A stretch of 60,700 nucleotides of DNA from an uncultured Clostridia bacterium (GTDB taxonomy: Bacteria > Bacillota > Clostridia > Lachnospirales > Anaerotignaceae). Numbering within the stretch: the first letter of the stretch is position 1; each line of letters opens with the position of its first letter. The position numbers and the translations under genes are program-made. The stretch spans positions 1 to 60,700 of the forward strand of contig CALCGT010000018.1 in assembly GCA_937901125.1 (NCBI GenBank), given 5' to 3'. Below are positions 7,684-14,197 of the stretch, in pieces. Under the pieces are notes generated by a model. That model had not been told where the DNA came from. It saw only the letters and a list, made by a program, of their open reading frames with translations, and did not search any database.

Positions 7684-8853
7684 TCATTCTTCAACCAAAT
7701 GTTCAAAATCTGCTTTTGCCGCTTCCGCGGAATGCAGCGCAGGGCGATTGTCTGATTCAGGTACTAGCGTAGGCTTACCCACAGGTTTGATGACATACTC
7801 CCCAAGGATTTTCTGGAAATCCTTTTTCCCCAGATATTTTTCTAACGCCCCTAAACCGATCAGCTTTCTGGGGTAGAAGCTATCTTCGTTGTAGCCCTTT
7901 GCAATCAGCTGGGCGGCAACCAGAGTGTCATCGATGGCGAAGGTTCTGTTGCTTCTTCCCTCTACGACCTTATAGCCGGGGAAGGTTACGCCGTTGTTTA
8001 CCGCCTCGTCCAGGGCGTACTCCTTAATCAGCGTTGCCCATTTCGCCAGCGCCTCCGCCTGTTCCAGAATCTCAGAAATTTCTTCCGGGTTCAGCTGGGC
8101 AGGCTTCTTGAAATCGAACTTTGCCAGTTCCAGTTTCCGTTCTGCATACGCCCTGCAGAAGGGTCTTGCTTTGCAGAAATTTGTATCACAGTGATTTCCT
8201 GCACAGAATTCTTCCGTGCCGAAGAAAGCCTTTTCCGCTGCGGGTCGGATTTCTTCCCCCCATGCCTTCAAGTCCTCTGCCGACATTGTGGCATCATCGA
8301 TGTTATCGATACGGGGCTGGAAGATGCACATATTCACCTCTGTGATGTCGTACAGGAAATCGTAGGCCGCCAACGCGCCCAAGGCGTATAAACGCATCTG
8401 CGGATTGCCTTCCGCCTTGACAGGCACACCCTTGCCGTATTTCAGGTCAATGACTTCCAACGTGCCGGCAGCGATAATCAGACAGTCACCAGTGCCGAAG
8501 CCCTCAGGAACGTATTCTGAGAAGTCCAGACGCTGTTCCAGCAGCAGAATGGCGCTGGGGTCTTTCCCCTTCGCGCTGTTGAATCGTTCAATAACGAAAT
8601 CCCTGTAGGCATCTGTGTATTCTTCCATCTCGTCATCGATTTCCAGATCCTTGATGGCTTTGTGGTATTTCGCCTTGGTGTATTCTTTCGTGGCCAAACG
8701 GATCTTTGCTTCCCCCAAAGCATGAGCAACGGTACCCTCAGCAGCGTATGCACTAGGCTTGTCCTGTACAGTGCCTTCCAGCAGGATAGAGCCGGGGCAG
8801 GCAATCCATTTTTTCGCCCCGGAGGCAGATAGTTTTGCGTGTACATCAGGCAT
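7684..8853 (-). CDS. DUF2800 family RecB/Cas4-like PD-(D/E)XK nuclease
   Basis: 389 residues. N-terminal S-G-A-K-K-W-I-A-C-P-G-S contains Cys19; near 65% of the length there is C-D-T-N-F-C-K-A-R-P-F-C, which with Cys19 could bind an iron-sulfur cluster as in AddB/Cas4-type nucleases. Catalytic residues lie in G-T-G-D-C-L-I-I (Asp) and I-D-L-K-Y-G-K-G (D-x-K). Likely an exonuclease acting with DUF2815 and a recombination or replication partner. Its ATG directly abuts the stop of the upstream gene (TAA-ATG), implying translational coupling. Confidence 0.87.
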   Translation of the reverse strand: MPDVHAKLSASGAKKWIACPGSILLEGTVQDKPSAYAAEGTVAHALGEAKIRLATKEYTKAKYHKAIKDLEIDDEMEEYTDAYRDFVIERFNSAKGKDPSAILLLEQRLDFSEYVPEGFGTGDCLIIAAGTLEVIDLKYGKGVPVKAEGNPQMRLYALGALAAYDFLYDITEVNMCIFQPRIDNIDDATMSAEDLKAWGEEIRPAAEKAFFGTEEFCAGNHCDTNFCKARPFCRAYAERKLELAKFDFKKPAQLNPEEISEILEQAEALAKWATLIKEYALDEAVNNGVTFPGYKVVEGRSNRTFAIDDTLVAAQLIAKGYNEDSFYPRKLIGLGALEKYLGKKDFQKILGEYVIKPVGKPTLVPESDNRPALHSAEAAKADFEHLVEE

Positions 8854-9237
8854 TTACAGCACCGCCTTTGCTTCTTCCAGTGCCGCAGAATAAAATTTTT
8901 CATCCAAACCGGACAGGTTGTCTGCACCGTAGTTTTTCAGAATCTGCTTTGCGGTTGCCGCACCATGTTTTTTGCTGACCTTTGCAATGGCAGCTCTTAC
9001 CTCTTCGATGCTGATTGTTACTTCTGCGCCTTCCTCTGCCACTGACTCCGCAGGCTGTTCCATGGTAGGCTCTTCTGCGGGTTCTTCCGCAGGGGCTACC
9101 TCTGGTGCTTCTGCAACAGGTTCTACGGGCTGTGCTTCTGCAGGTTCTTCCAGACTGCGGGCAAAACTCTTTGCCATGTCCAGAATATCGGGGTTTTTCA
9201 TAATGTCTTTTTCTTCGATGGTGATTACAATGTTCAT
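8854..9237 (-). CDS. Phage protein with Ala/Pro/Glu-rich linker and small C-terminal domain
   Basis: 127 residues. A short N-terminal segment is followed by a linker (about residues 30-70) made almost only of A, E, P and V, then a helical C-terminal domain (I-E-E-V-R-A-A-I-A-K-V-S-K-K-H-G). That domain resembles a short region often annotated in phage rRNA-biogenesis-like or recombination-associated proteins, but I cannot assign a function. Ribosome site AAAGGAGG. Immediately upstream of, and coupled to, the DUF2800 nuclease, so a partner role in DNA metabolism is plausible. Confidence 0.7.
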   Translation of the reverse strand: MNIVITIEEKDIMKNPDILDMAKSFARSLEEPAEAQPVEPVAEAPEVAPAEEPAEEPTMEQPAESVAEEGAEVTISIEEVRAAIAKVSKKHGAATAKQILKNYGADNLSGLDEKFYSAALEEAKAVL

Positions 9238-9250
9238 GTATGTACCTCCT

Positions 9251-9466
9251 TTAAATTTCCATGCTGTTCAGGATGTCACGCAATTTCAGCAATTCATCCC
9301 TGTTTAATGTGATGCCCTTGGAGCATTTTGTGTGATCCTCTTTCCAACCTCGTAGATCATACAGCTCTCTGTGATTATTCCAGCTCACTAAGTTTAGCTC
9401 CCTGGTATACTCTCCTTCGGATATGACACCGAAATGCTTAACAACTTCACACTTGATTCCCGCCAT
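9251..9466 (-). CDS. YdbC/PC4-like ssDNA-binding protein
   Basis: 71 residues from an ATG at 9466 with AAAGGAGG upstream. The sequence (I-K-C-E-V-V-K-H-F-G-V-I-S, T-R-E-L-N-L-V-S-W-N-N, Y-D-L-R-G-W, and G-I-T-L-N-R-D-E-L-L-K-L) matches the YdbC family, whose fold is that of the eukaryotic coactivator PC4 and which binds single-stranded DNA as a dimer. Its first 20 bases overlap the end of the upstream Cys-rich gene. A role in phage transcription or replication is inferred. Confidence 0.85.
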   Translation of the reverse strand: MAGIKCEVVKHFGVISEGEYTRELNLVSWNNHRELYDLRGWKEDHTKCSKGITLNRDELLKLRDILNSMEI

Positions 9467-9857
9467 TTTTTCTTTTCCTCCTTTTTTCCGCATAACCCTT
9501 CCACCGGTCTTTATTAGCCTGGTAGTAAGCCTTTTTATATTCTTTGAAATACTCTCTTTTCTTTTCTCGATACTCCAGACCATATATAGAGCAACGTTCT
9601 TTGTTAGCCTGGTACCATTCTTTTGTAGTGGCTTTCTTCTTTTCCTTATGGTCCTGGTAGTACTTCCTCTGATATTCCGCATCCTTTTCTTTGTTATCGA
9701 TGCGGTATTGCCTTTTATACTCGCTGCGTTTACTTGGTTCCCTCGCGCCAGATATTTCGTCGATATCCCGCTCAGCCAGAAAATCCGCGTGGGTAAGACC
9801 GTCGTTTATGCAATCCTCAAAGATGCAGTTAAAGCAGTCATAATTACACTTTTCCAT
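9447..9857 (-). CDS. Cys-cluster protein with basic helical repeats (paralog 1)
   Basis: 136 residues. N-terminal cysteines in C-x3-C-x2-C-x4-C (residues 4, 8, 11, 16) could bind zinc or an iron-sulfur cluster. A conserved segment (L-T-H-A-D-F-L-A-E-R-D-I-D-E-I-S-G-A-R-E) is shared with the next gene. The remaining two thirds are K/E/R/Y-rich helices with loose repeats of the K-x-Y-x-x-x-N-K-E-x type. Starts 14 nt inside the end of its paralog, and ends inside ydbC. Function unknown; the basic helical arm suggests nucleic acid binding. Confidence 0.7.
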   Translation of the reverse strand: MEKCNYDCFNCIFEDCINDGLTHADFLAERDIDEISGAREPSKRSEYKRQYRIDNKEKDAEYQRKYYQDHKEKKKATTKEWYQANKERCSIYGLEYREKKREYFKEYKKAYYQANKDRWKGYAEKRRKRKNGGNQV

Positions 9858-10287
9858 CTAAATCACCGCTTTCAACGGATCTCTGTGTTTTTGCTTTTTG
9901 TTTCTGATTATAAAGCTTCCATTTTTCTTTATTTTCCTCGTAGTACTTTTTCTGGGCGGCTCGCACCTTTTCTTTATTTTCCTCGTAGTACTTTTTCTGG
10001 GCGGTTCGCACCTTTTCTTTATTTTCCTCGTAGTACTTTTTCTGGGCGGCAGCTACCTTTTCTTTATTTTCCTCCCGGTACTTTTTCCGGGCGGCAGCTA
10101 CCTTTTCTTTATTTTCCTCCCGGTACTTTTTATAGATGGCTCGCACCTTAGGGGAGGTTTTATATTCTTTCGCCCCCGACAGCAAATCGATCTCCTTTTC
10201 CGCCTTGTAGTCCTCAGCGGTCAGGTCGTCGCAAATACAATCTTCATACGGGCACGAGAAGCAATTTCTGTCACATACCGCAGACAA
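9844..10287 (-). CDS. Cys-cluster protein with 15-residue tandem repeats (paralog 2)
   Basis: 147 residues from a TTG start at 10287 with AGGAGGG upstream. The N-terminal cysteines (5, 9, 12, 17, 19) keep the C-x3-C-x2-C-x4-C pattern of paralog 1, followed by L-T-A-E-D-Y-K-A-E-K-E-I-D-L-L-S-G-A-K-E. Then come about five copies of a 15-residue unit of the form K-K-Y-x-E-E-N-K-E-K-V-x-x-A-x, predicted to be one long charged helix. The DNA under it is a 45-bp tandem repeat, so copy number probably varies between strains. Function unknown. Confidence 0.72.
   Translation of the reverse strand: MSAVCDRNCFSCPYEDCICDDLTAEDYKAEKEIDLLSGAKEYKTSPKVRAIYKKYREENKEKVAAARKKYREENKEKVAAAQKKYYEENKEKVRTAQKKYYEENKEKVRAAQKKYYEENKEKWKLYNQKQKAKTQRSVESGDLDGKV
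9924..10137. repeat. 45-bp tandem repeats, about 4.7 copies
   Basis: Unit contains TTTTTCTGGGCGGC, then CCTTTTCTTTATTTTCCTC and GTAGTAC or CGGTAC; consecutive copies differ at only a few positions. It encodes the 15-residue repeats of the 9844-10287 gene. Confidence 0.85.
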
Positions 10288-10311
10288 TGTCTCTCCCTCC
10301 TGTTCTGTTTC

Positions 10312-10335
10312 AAATCCGCAGACGTCTGCGGATTT
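10312..10335. promoter_or_regulatory. Perfect 24-bp palindrome
   Basis: AAATCCGCAGAC is followed at once by its exact reverse complement. It lies 25 bp upstream of the start of the Cys-cluster gene at 10287. With no loop and no T-tract, it looks more like a dimeric protein operator than a terminator. The stretch 10288-10426 holds no gene. Confidence 0.55.
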
Positions 10336-10426
10336 CCCATTGCAAAAACCCTCCGTTTCTGCTACTATGTAGTTGAACTATTTTCTTTTTCCCCAGAGAA
10401 GTGCCACCTTCAAAGGGGGATTTTTT

Positions 10427-10678
10427 TTATTCCTTGTGAAATGCCTTTTTGCATAAGGCCAATGCCAGGAAAAACCCTGCCAGCAGTTCCAGCATCGTCA
10501 GCACCCGACCGGGGTTTTGTTCTATAACGCCGACAAGAGCCGTTTCAAACACCGCTACCGCCAGCATGATGCAGACCACTTTCAGGCTGTTCCAGGCAAT
10601 CTCGCACAGCTTGTCCAGCACCGCATAGCGGCGGTTTCTGCGCTCTCTGGCAATTTTTCTTTCTGCTGCTGTTGTCAT
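10427..10678 (-). CDS. Small phage membrane protein with two membrane segments
   Basis: 83 residues. A basic N-terminal 22 residues (R-K-I-A-R-E-R-R-N-R-R) is followed by hydrophobic segments at about 30-50 (L-K-V-V-C-I-M-L-A-V-A-V-F) and 60-77 (L-T-M-L-E-L-L-A-G-F-F-L-A-L-A-L). Positive-inside rule suggests both ends in the cytoplasm. Ribosome site GAGGAGAG precedes the ATG. No family recognised; small membrane proteins in the early region may serve in superinfection exclusion, but that is only a guess. Confidence 0.65.
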   Translation of the reverse strand: MTTAAERKIARERRNRRYAVLDKLCEIAWNSLKVVCIMLAVAVFETALVGVIEQNPGRVLTMLELLAGFFLALALCKKAFHKE

Positions 10679-10693
10679 AGTTGAACTCTCCTC

Positions 10694-10912
10694 TCATTCC
10701 TCTGATGCCACAAGAGGGACGATATTGTTCGGGTCGGATACATCGTACCCCTCATACTTCCGCAGAAATTCTTCTACTGCCTCTCTGCGGCATTTCAACT
10801 GCCCCAGCTTCAGGAATGGCAGCAGACCCGCATCCTTCAATCCATACACTCTGGTAGGATTGCACTTCAAAATCTCCGCAACCTCTTTTACTGTGTAGAG
10901 CATAGGTTCCAT
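10694..10912 (-). CDS. Excisionase-family helix-turn-helix protein
   Basis: 72 residues. The N-terminal half (Y-T-V-K-E-V-A-E-I-L-K-C-N-P-T-R-V-Y) is a MerR/AlpA-type winged helix of the HTH_17/excisionase group, followed by F-L-K-L-G-Q-L-K-C-R-R-E-A-V-E-E-F-L. Such proteins bend DNA to aid excision or act as repressors. AAGGAGG precedes the ATG. It is a candidate directionality factor for the integrase at 14198, but it lies 3 kb away inside the early operon, so a regulatory role is equally possible. Confidence 0.8.
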   Translation of the reverse strand: MEPMLYTVKEVAEILKCNPTRVYGLKDAGLLPFLKLGQLKCRREAVEEFLRKYEGYDVSDPNNIVPLVASEE

Positions 10913-10924
10913 AGGAACACCTCC

Positions 10925-11266
10925 TTATCTCCTACTTTTTGTTCCCCTCTGCCGCTTTGTCGTCTTCTCCTGCATCAGATTGCCAAGCGCCCGTTCCAGC
11001 GTTTCCGCAATCTGCAAAATCTTGTCCAGTTCAGTTTCGGATTCCTGCAGTTCTGGTTCTTCCGTATTCAGATCAGGTTCCAGAATGACAGCGTTTTCCA
11101 TGGCGAAGGTTGTAATCTTCTGCAGGAGCTGAATCATTGGCAGCCCTGTCAAAATATGTAATTCTCTCAGAGTGTTGTAGGTATCAGCTGATACCCTCAT
11201 TACCGCTGTTTCATTTACAGAAACAGGCTTTGGACGGGGTTTTGCGGTAAAAGTCAAATTTTCCAT
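10925..11266 (-). CDS. Phage protein with ribbon-helix-helix-like core
   Basis: 113 residues. Residues about 22-55 (V-M-R-V-S-A-D-T-Y-N-T-L-R-E-L-H-I-L-T-G-L-P) resemble a ribbon-helix-helix DNA-binding core. An acidic stretch (E-E-P-E-L-Q-E-S-E-T-E-L) and a basic tail (K-R-Q-R-G-T-K-S-R-R) follow. GGAGG is 8-9 nt from the ATG. Adjacent to the excisionase-like gene (12 nt), so both may be regulators made together. Family call is tentative. Confidence 0.65.
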   Translation of the reverse strand: MENLTFTAKPRPKPVSVNETAVMRVSADTYNTLRELHILTGLPMIQLLQKITTFAMENAVILEPDLNTEEPELQESETELDKILQIAETLERALGNLMQEKTTKRQRGTKSRR

Positions 11267-11272
11267 TATGTA

Positions 11273-11596
11273 TTACCTCCATAAACTTTCAGGGCTTGCC
11301 TGAATTATTTTTCCGTCAAAAGGTTCTTTAATCTTCATGGTGAAACCGGGGCAGGAATCGTATATATCTCTTGTTTTTAGCCCAAGAAATGTGCAGTGTC
11401 CCATTTTAGTTTCAACGAAATAGTACTGTTTTGAAACCTCACTGTACATCGGTACCCAATGTCGTACATAGAATTTGCAGTCTTCACAGGACTTCTCTTT
11501 TTCATAATCCCTTTTAGCGATTAAAAGTTCTTCCATCTCAGATTGAAGCGCTATTATCTTTCCACTAAGTGTTTCGATTTTATCGTTATTGCCCAC
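11273..11596 (-). CDS. Small Cys-rich (zinc-binding) phage protein
   Basis: 107 residues from a GTG at 11596, 8 nt after AGGAGG; the in-frame GTG at 11605 overlaps the ribosome site itself and is rejected. The N-terminal 35 residues form a predicted coiled coil (I-A-L-Q-S-E-M-E-E-L-L). Four cysteines follow: C-E-D-C, then G-H-C near residue 68 and a C-P-G-F near 82, suggesting one zinc site. Proteins of this pattern occur in many Clostridia phage early regions; function unknown. Confidence 0.65.
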   Translation of the reverse strand: MGNNDKIETLSGKIIALQSEMEELLIAKRDYEKEKSCEDCKFYVRHWVPMYSEVSKQYYFVETKMGHCTFLGLKTRDIYDSCPGFTMKIKEPFDGKIIQASPESLWR

Positions 11597-11694
11597 CCTA
11601 TTCACCTCCTATCTTGACTTCCATTCAGTTTTTTCCTATTCTTGAATTACAGACCGTTGCCGCGGTCAAGTATAAAAGAAAGGAGATCACCTCT

Positions 11695-11913
11695 ATGACT
11701 TTTTATGACTGGATTATTCGCCTTCAAAATCGGGATACACCCACCGGCGATCTCGCTCAAGATATTTTTCATGATAAATCCTTTCCCACAACTGCTTCTT
11801 TAGAAGAAATAGAGCAGTATATTCGTGATCGGGCAAAAAGTGAAAAAGTACTTGATGCGTTTAAGACAGCTAAACGAAGCTATCTGGCGTATTGCAAGGA
11901 TCATCACGAATAA
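11695..11913 (+). CDS. YozE SAM-like small protein
   Basis: 72 residues, ATG at 11695 with AAAGGAGATCACC upstream. The sequence (F-Y-D-W-I-I-R-L-Q-N-R-D-T-P-T-G-D-L-A-Q, D-I-F-H-D-K-S-F-P) fits the YozE/UPF0346 family, a five-helix SAM-like fold of unknown function. It is the only plus-strand gene embedded in the minus-strand early operon, so it needs its own promoter; a TATAAA box at 11671 is present but its -35 is weak. Its last 44 bases overlap the convergent gene at 11870. It may be a lysogenic-state (moron-like) gene. Confidence 0.72.
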   Translation: MTFYDWIIRLQNRDTPTGDLAQDIFHDKSFPTTASLEEIEQYIRDRAKSEKVLDAFKTAKRSYLAYCKDHHE

Positions 11914-12112
11914 GAATCACCGTCCCGCTTGTTATATCGGGGTTTCCGTACTTTCCTTTTAACTGGTAACCCTGATATAACCCAAGTGGCAGGATTTTAA
12001 TGCTATCCCTTTTTTTCAGTTCGTTTATGAGATCCTTTGTACCGAAATGCTCCATCATACTACCTCCTTTAACTGTATTTCCACCTTTATTCCACAGTTC
12101 TCTATGTTCCAT
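11870..12112 (-). CDS. Small phage protein, convergent with the YozE-like gene
   Basis: About 80 residues from an ATG at 12112 with AAAGGAGGTGATCCC upstream. A second strong ribosome site (AAAGGAGGTAGT) precedes an in-frame ATG pair at 12058/12055, which would give a 61-62-residue protein (M-E-H-F-G-T-K-D-L-I-N-E-L-K-K-R-D). Two full ribosome sites in one frame may mean two products or a small in-frame duplication. The C-terminal part is beta-rich (Y-G-N-P-D-I-T-S-G-T-V-I-L-I-R-D-D). No family recognised. Confidence 0.5.
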   Translation of the reverse strand: MEHRELWNKGGNTVKGGSMMEHFGTKDLINELKKRDSIKILPLGLYQGYQLKGKYGNPDITSGTVILIRDDPCNTPDSFV

Positions 12113-12189
12113 TGGGATCACCTCCTTTAACTTGCGTCCTTTTTTTTCCAAGAGCGTTGCTGGCAGTGCTTTAGCACAAACCAAAAAAA

Positions 12190-12444
12190 CTAAATAACTC
12201 TCCCCACTGAGCGAGGTGTGCTGACACCTTGCTCTTTTGCATATTCCGAGAAAATTTCCATAAAATCCAAATCAGAAAAATACAGCCTGTACAGCAATAC
12301 CGCTTCTCTTAAATAAAACGGCTGTTTTCCAGAAATTTTTCTATGTAATGTTTCTCTTTCTATACCCAACTCCATTGCTGCCTTTGCTATGGTAATTTTT
12401 CTGGATTTTAATAATTTCCTCAGCTTTGTTTCCACTCTTGGCAT
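12190..12444 (-). CDS. Cro-like helix-turn-helix protein
   Basis: 84 residues; AGAGGAGAG upstream of the ATG. Residues 15-45 (R-K-I-T-I-A-K-A-A-M-E-L-G-I-E-R-E-T-L-H) form a Cro/CI-type helix-turn-helix, followed by a helical region (Y-L-R-E-A-V-L-L-Y-R-L-Y-F). It is the second of two tandem Cro-like genes at the head of the early operon. A role in the lysis-lysogeny switch or early regulation is likely but unproven. Confidence 0.75.
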   Translation of the reverse strand: MPRVETKLRKLLKSRKITIAKAAMELGIERETLHRKISGKQPFYLREAVLLYRLYFSDLDFMEIFSEYAKEQGVSTPRSVGRVI

Positions 12445-12461
12445 CGCATCTCTCCTCTCTC

Positions 12462-12545
12462 TTACAGAAAATACTCAATGCTCACGCCGAAGTAATCCGC
12501 AAGGATTTTCAGCTTGTCCGCTTTTTTCTTGACTTTTTTAAACCG
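12462..12545 (-). pseudogene. Residual C-terminal tail of a CI/Cro-type repressor
   Basis: Between the two Cro-like genes a short frame reads K-A-D-K-L-K-I-L-A-D-Y-F-G-V-S-I-E-Y-F-L then stop. This is the classic C-terminal end of XRE repressors. It is out of frame with the gene at 12538 and has no helix-turn-helix of its own in that frame. It looks like a leftover from recombination between repressor genes; it might be reached only by frameshifting. Confidence 0.5.
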
Positions 12546-12771
12546 CATTCTTTTCCGCCTCGCTTTCTTCCTTACTGAATAGCACGCTTTTGTCCATATC
12601 AGGGAAAAAACATTTGTTAATTTCGCATACTTCCTCCCATGTGAATGGAGCAATTCCATTTAATTTGTTATAGAACGCCCTCTCAGAAACCCCAATTCTG
12701 CTCGCTATCGCTTTTTTCTTTATTCCTCGTTTTGCGATTTCACCAACTAATGTTTTGTACGCTGTTTTCAT
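12538..12771 (-). CDS. Cro-like regulator, first gene of the early operon
   Basis: 77 residues from an ATG at 12771 with GGAGGTGAAGAT upstream; an upstream in-frame ATG at 12795 lies on an operator-like sequence and lacks a ribosome site. The helix-turn-helix is at about residues 10-45 (I-A-K-R-G-I-K-K-K-A-I-A-S-R-I-G-V-S-E-R). The tail (F-P-D-M-D-K-S-V-L-F-S-K-E-E) is typical of small phage XRE regulators. Transcribed from the strong divergent promoter facing the repressor, so it fits the Cro position. Confidence 0.78.
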   Translation of the reverse strand: MKTAYKTLVGEIAKRGIKKKAIASRIGVSERAFYNKLNGIAPFTWEEVCEINKCFFPDMDKSVLFSKEESEAEKNAV

Positions 12772-12786
12772 ATCTTCACCTCCTCT

Positions 12787-12881
12787 AAACTTCATTTAAA
12801 TGATGTTTATAACTCAATTATATCAATTAATTGAAGTTTGTCAACATATTTTTATAAATAATTTTCATTTTATTGAAGTTT
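12787..12881. promoter_or_regulatory. Operator-like TGAAGTTT repeats of the lysogeny switch
   Basis: The octamer TGAAGTTT occurs at 12832-12839 and 12874-12881 and in reverse at 12787-12794. The copies overlap or flank the leftward promoter and lie just upstream of the rightward -35. They are candidate repressor/Cro half-sites. Confidence 0.5.
12817..12844 (-). promoter_or_regulatory. Early leftward phage promoter
   Basis: Minus strand: -35 TTGACA (12844-12839), 16-bp spacer, -10 TATAAT (12822-12817). Both boxes match consensus perfectly. It drives the Cro-like gene and the early operon. Confidence 0.8.
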
Positions 12882-12886
12882 TCTTC

Positions 12887-12915
12887 TTGACTATATTCAA
12901 ACTAATATATATAAT
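12887..12915 (+). promoter_or_regulatory. Repressor promoter
   Basis: Plus strand: -35 TTGACT (12887-12892), 17-bp spacer, -10 TATAAT (12910-12915), about 32 bp before the repressor ATG. Confidence 0.82.
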
Positions 12916-12947
12916 CAAGTTAACAGGAAGTTAATGGAGGTGAGTAA

Positions 12948-13388
12948 ATGGGATTTGAAATTATAAATAAAATTAAAAAAGAAAGAGGACTTACAAACGC
13001 TCAGATTGCAAAAATGTCTGGCGTAACACTAAGCACCCTCGATAAAATAACCGCAGGAATCAACACAAACCCGAAACTCGATACATTACAGGCGATATGC
13101 AAGGTTTTAGACTGCAGGCTTGATGATTTTGACGATTCTCCTCGTCCGAAAAACGAAAATGATATTTCTGCTGATGATATCAAACTTATAAGAAGATATA
13201 ACAGTCTTGATGATCACGGAAAAGAAATGGTTAATATCGTTTTGGATAAAGAATCTGACCGCTGTGAGAACGAATATATGGAACTTGTTGCCCGCGGTGG
13301 CAAATACAAAGTGAAAAAAGAAGATGTTGTTAAATGGGCGAAGCAGTTAGATTTGGACGATTACGAAGAAGACCATGACCTTGGATAA
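12948..13388 (+). CDS. CI-like XRE-family repressor
   Basis: 146 residues. N-terminal helix-turn-helix (residues about 5-60: E-R-G-L-T-N-A-Q-I-A-K-M-S-G-V-T-L-S-T-L, then A-I-C-K-V-L-D-C-R-L-D-D-F). The C-terminal 80 residues lack the LexA/S24 peptidase domain, so induction is unlikely to be by RecA-driven self-cleavage; instead, the downstream ImmA-type protease probably degrades it. Ribosome site TGGAGGTG. The divergent promoter pair and repeated TGAAGTTT sites support repressor identity. Confidence 0.88.
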   Translation: MGFEIINKIKKERGLTNAQIAKMSGVTLSTLDKITAGINTNPKLDTLQAICKVLDCRLDDFDDSPRPKNENDISADDIKLIRRYNSLDDHGKEMVNIVLDKESDRCENEYMELVARGGKYKVKKEDVVKWAKQLDLDDYEEDHDLG

Positions 13389-13426
13389 TTTCCAGTAATC
13401 ACCTAATGAATTGATTCCGATAAAAA

Positions 13427-13467
13427 TTTACAATAATTCCTATCAAAATATAGGAGGTTATTGTAAA
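13427..13467 (+). promoter_or_regulatory. Hairpin covering the immA ribosome site
   Basis: TTTACAATAA (13427-13436) pairs with TTATTGTAAA (13458-13467), which ends on the A of the start codon; inside it CCTAT (13439-13443) pairs with ATAGG (13450-13454), covering part of the ribosome site AGGAGG. This could hold down translation of the protease. Confidence 0.6.
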
Positions 13468-14054
13468 TGTACGAACACTACAAAAAAGCAAGGGATATGT
13501 CCTGGAAGGTTTTGATTGACAGCGGCATCAACAGTCTTCCTGTGGATTTGTGGAAAATCGCAGAACATTTCGACCTGCGAATGCACGCCTATTCCAAATC
13601 CGGTATTATTCCGTTTCTAAGAGAAGATGTTTTGCAGGGGGACGGATTTATCGTTTATATCGATAACAGAAAAGAGATTTTTATAAACGATAAAATCAAT
13701 AATAGACCACGCCGTCGCTTCACCATGGCTCATGAATTAGGTCATGGTATCCTGAACCACGATATCAGCAATGTACACTACCGTAACAATGAAAATGACA
13801 GCCAGACGGACGCGCAGGAATTACAAGCAAATGTTTTCGCCAGAGATATCTTGATGCCTGCTACCGTCCTTGCGGCTTTAGATATACATACACCAGAAGA
13901 AATAATGAAACTCTGCGATGTCAGCCGCCGTTCAGCGGAAATTAGAGCAGAGCGGATGGAGGAGCTATATCGAAGAAATATGTTCAACCGACATCCGGCA
14001 GAAAGAAAAGTAAGAGAGCAATTTGACGATTTCATCAGAAATTATCGAAAATAA
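13467..14054 (+). CDS. immA: ImmA/IrrE-type metallopeptidase
   Basis: 195 residues. The zinc protease motif H-E-L-G-H is at residues 89-93 (M-A-H-E-L-G-H-G-I-L-N-H), with the third ligand region Q-E-L-Q-A-N-V-F-A-R-D-I-L-M-P about 25 residues on. ImmA cleaves its cognate repressor to induce the element, as in ICEBs1 and phi105. It lies directly downstream of the repressor, with a good ribosome site (AGGAGG) partly folded into a hairpin, suggesting its level is kept low in the lysogen. Confidence 0.9.
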   Translation: MYEHYKKARDMSWKVLIDSGINSLPVDLWKIAEHFDLRMHAYSKSGIIPFLREDVLQGDGFIVYIDNRKEIFINDKINNRPRRRFTMAHELGHGILNHDISNVHYRNNENDSQTDAQELQANVFARDILMPATVLAALDIHTPEEIMKLCDVSRRSAEIRAERMEELYRRNMFNRHPAERKVREQFDDFIRNYRK

Positions 14055-14197
14055 ATAAAAAAATCCCCCTTCCCGCTACCAACAGGAAAGAGGATTCAGG
14101 CGGTATTTGTATAACCACCTACTCGCAATAGGATTATACCATGGTACCGCTTTTATTTCTATACTCAAATTTAGAATAAAGGAGGTATTTTTTTTTT

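Noticed and set aside
9924..10137. 45-bp repeats as a CRISPR array
   Set aside because: Units are tandem without unique spacers and lie inside a coding frame.
14062..14096. Hairpin after immA as a terminator
   Set aside because: Stem is interrupted and T-run lies only on the minus strand, where no gene ends; not convincing for plus transcription.
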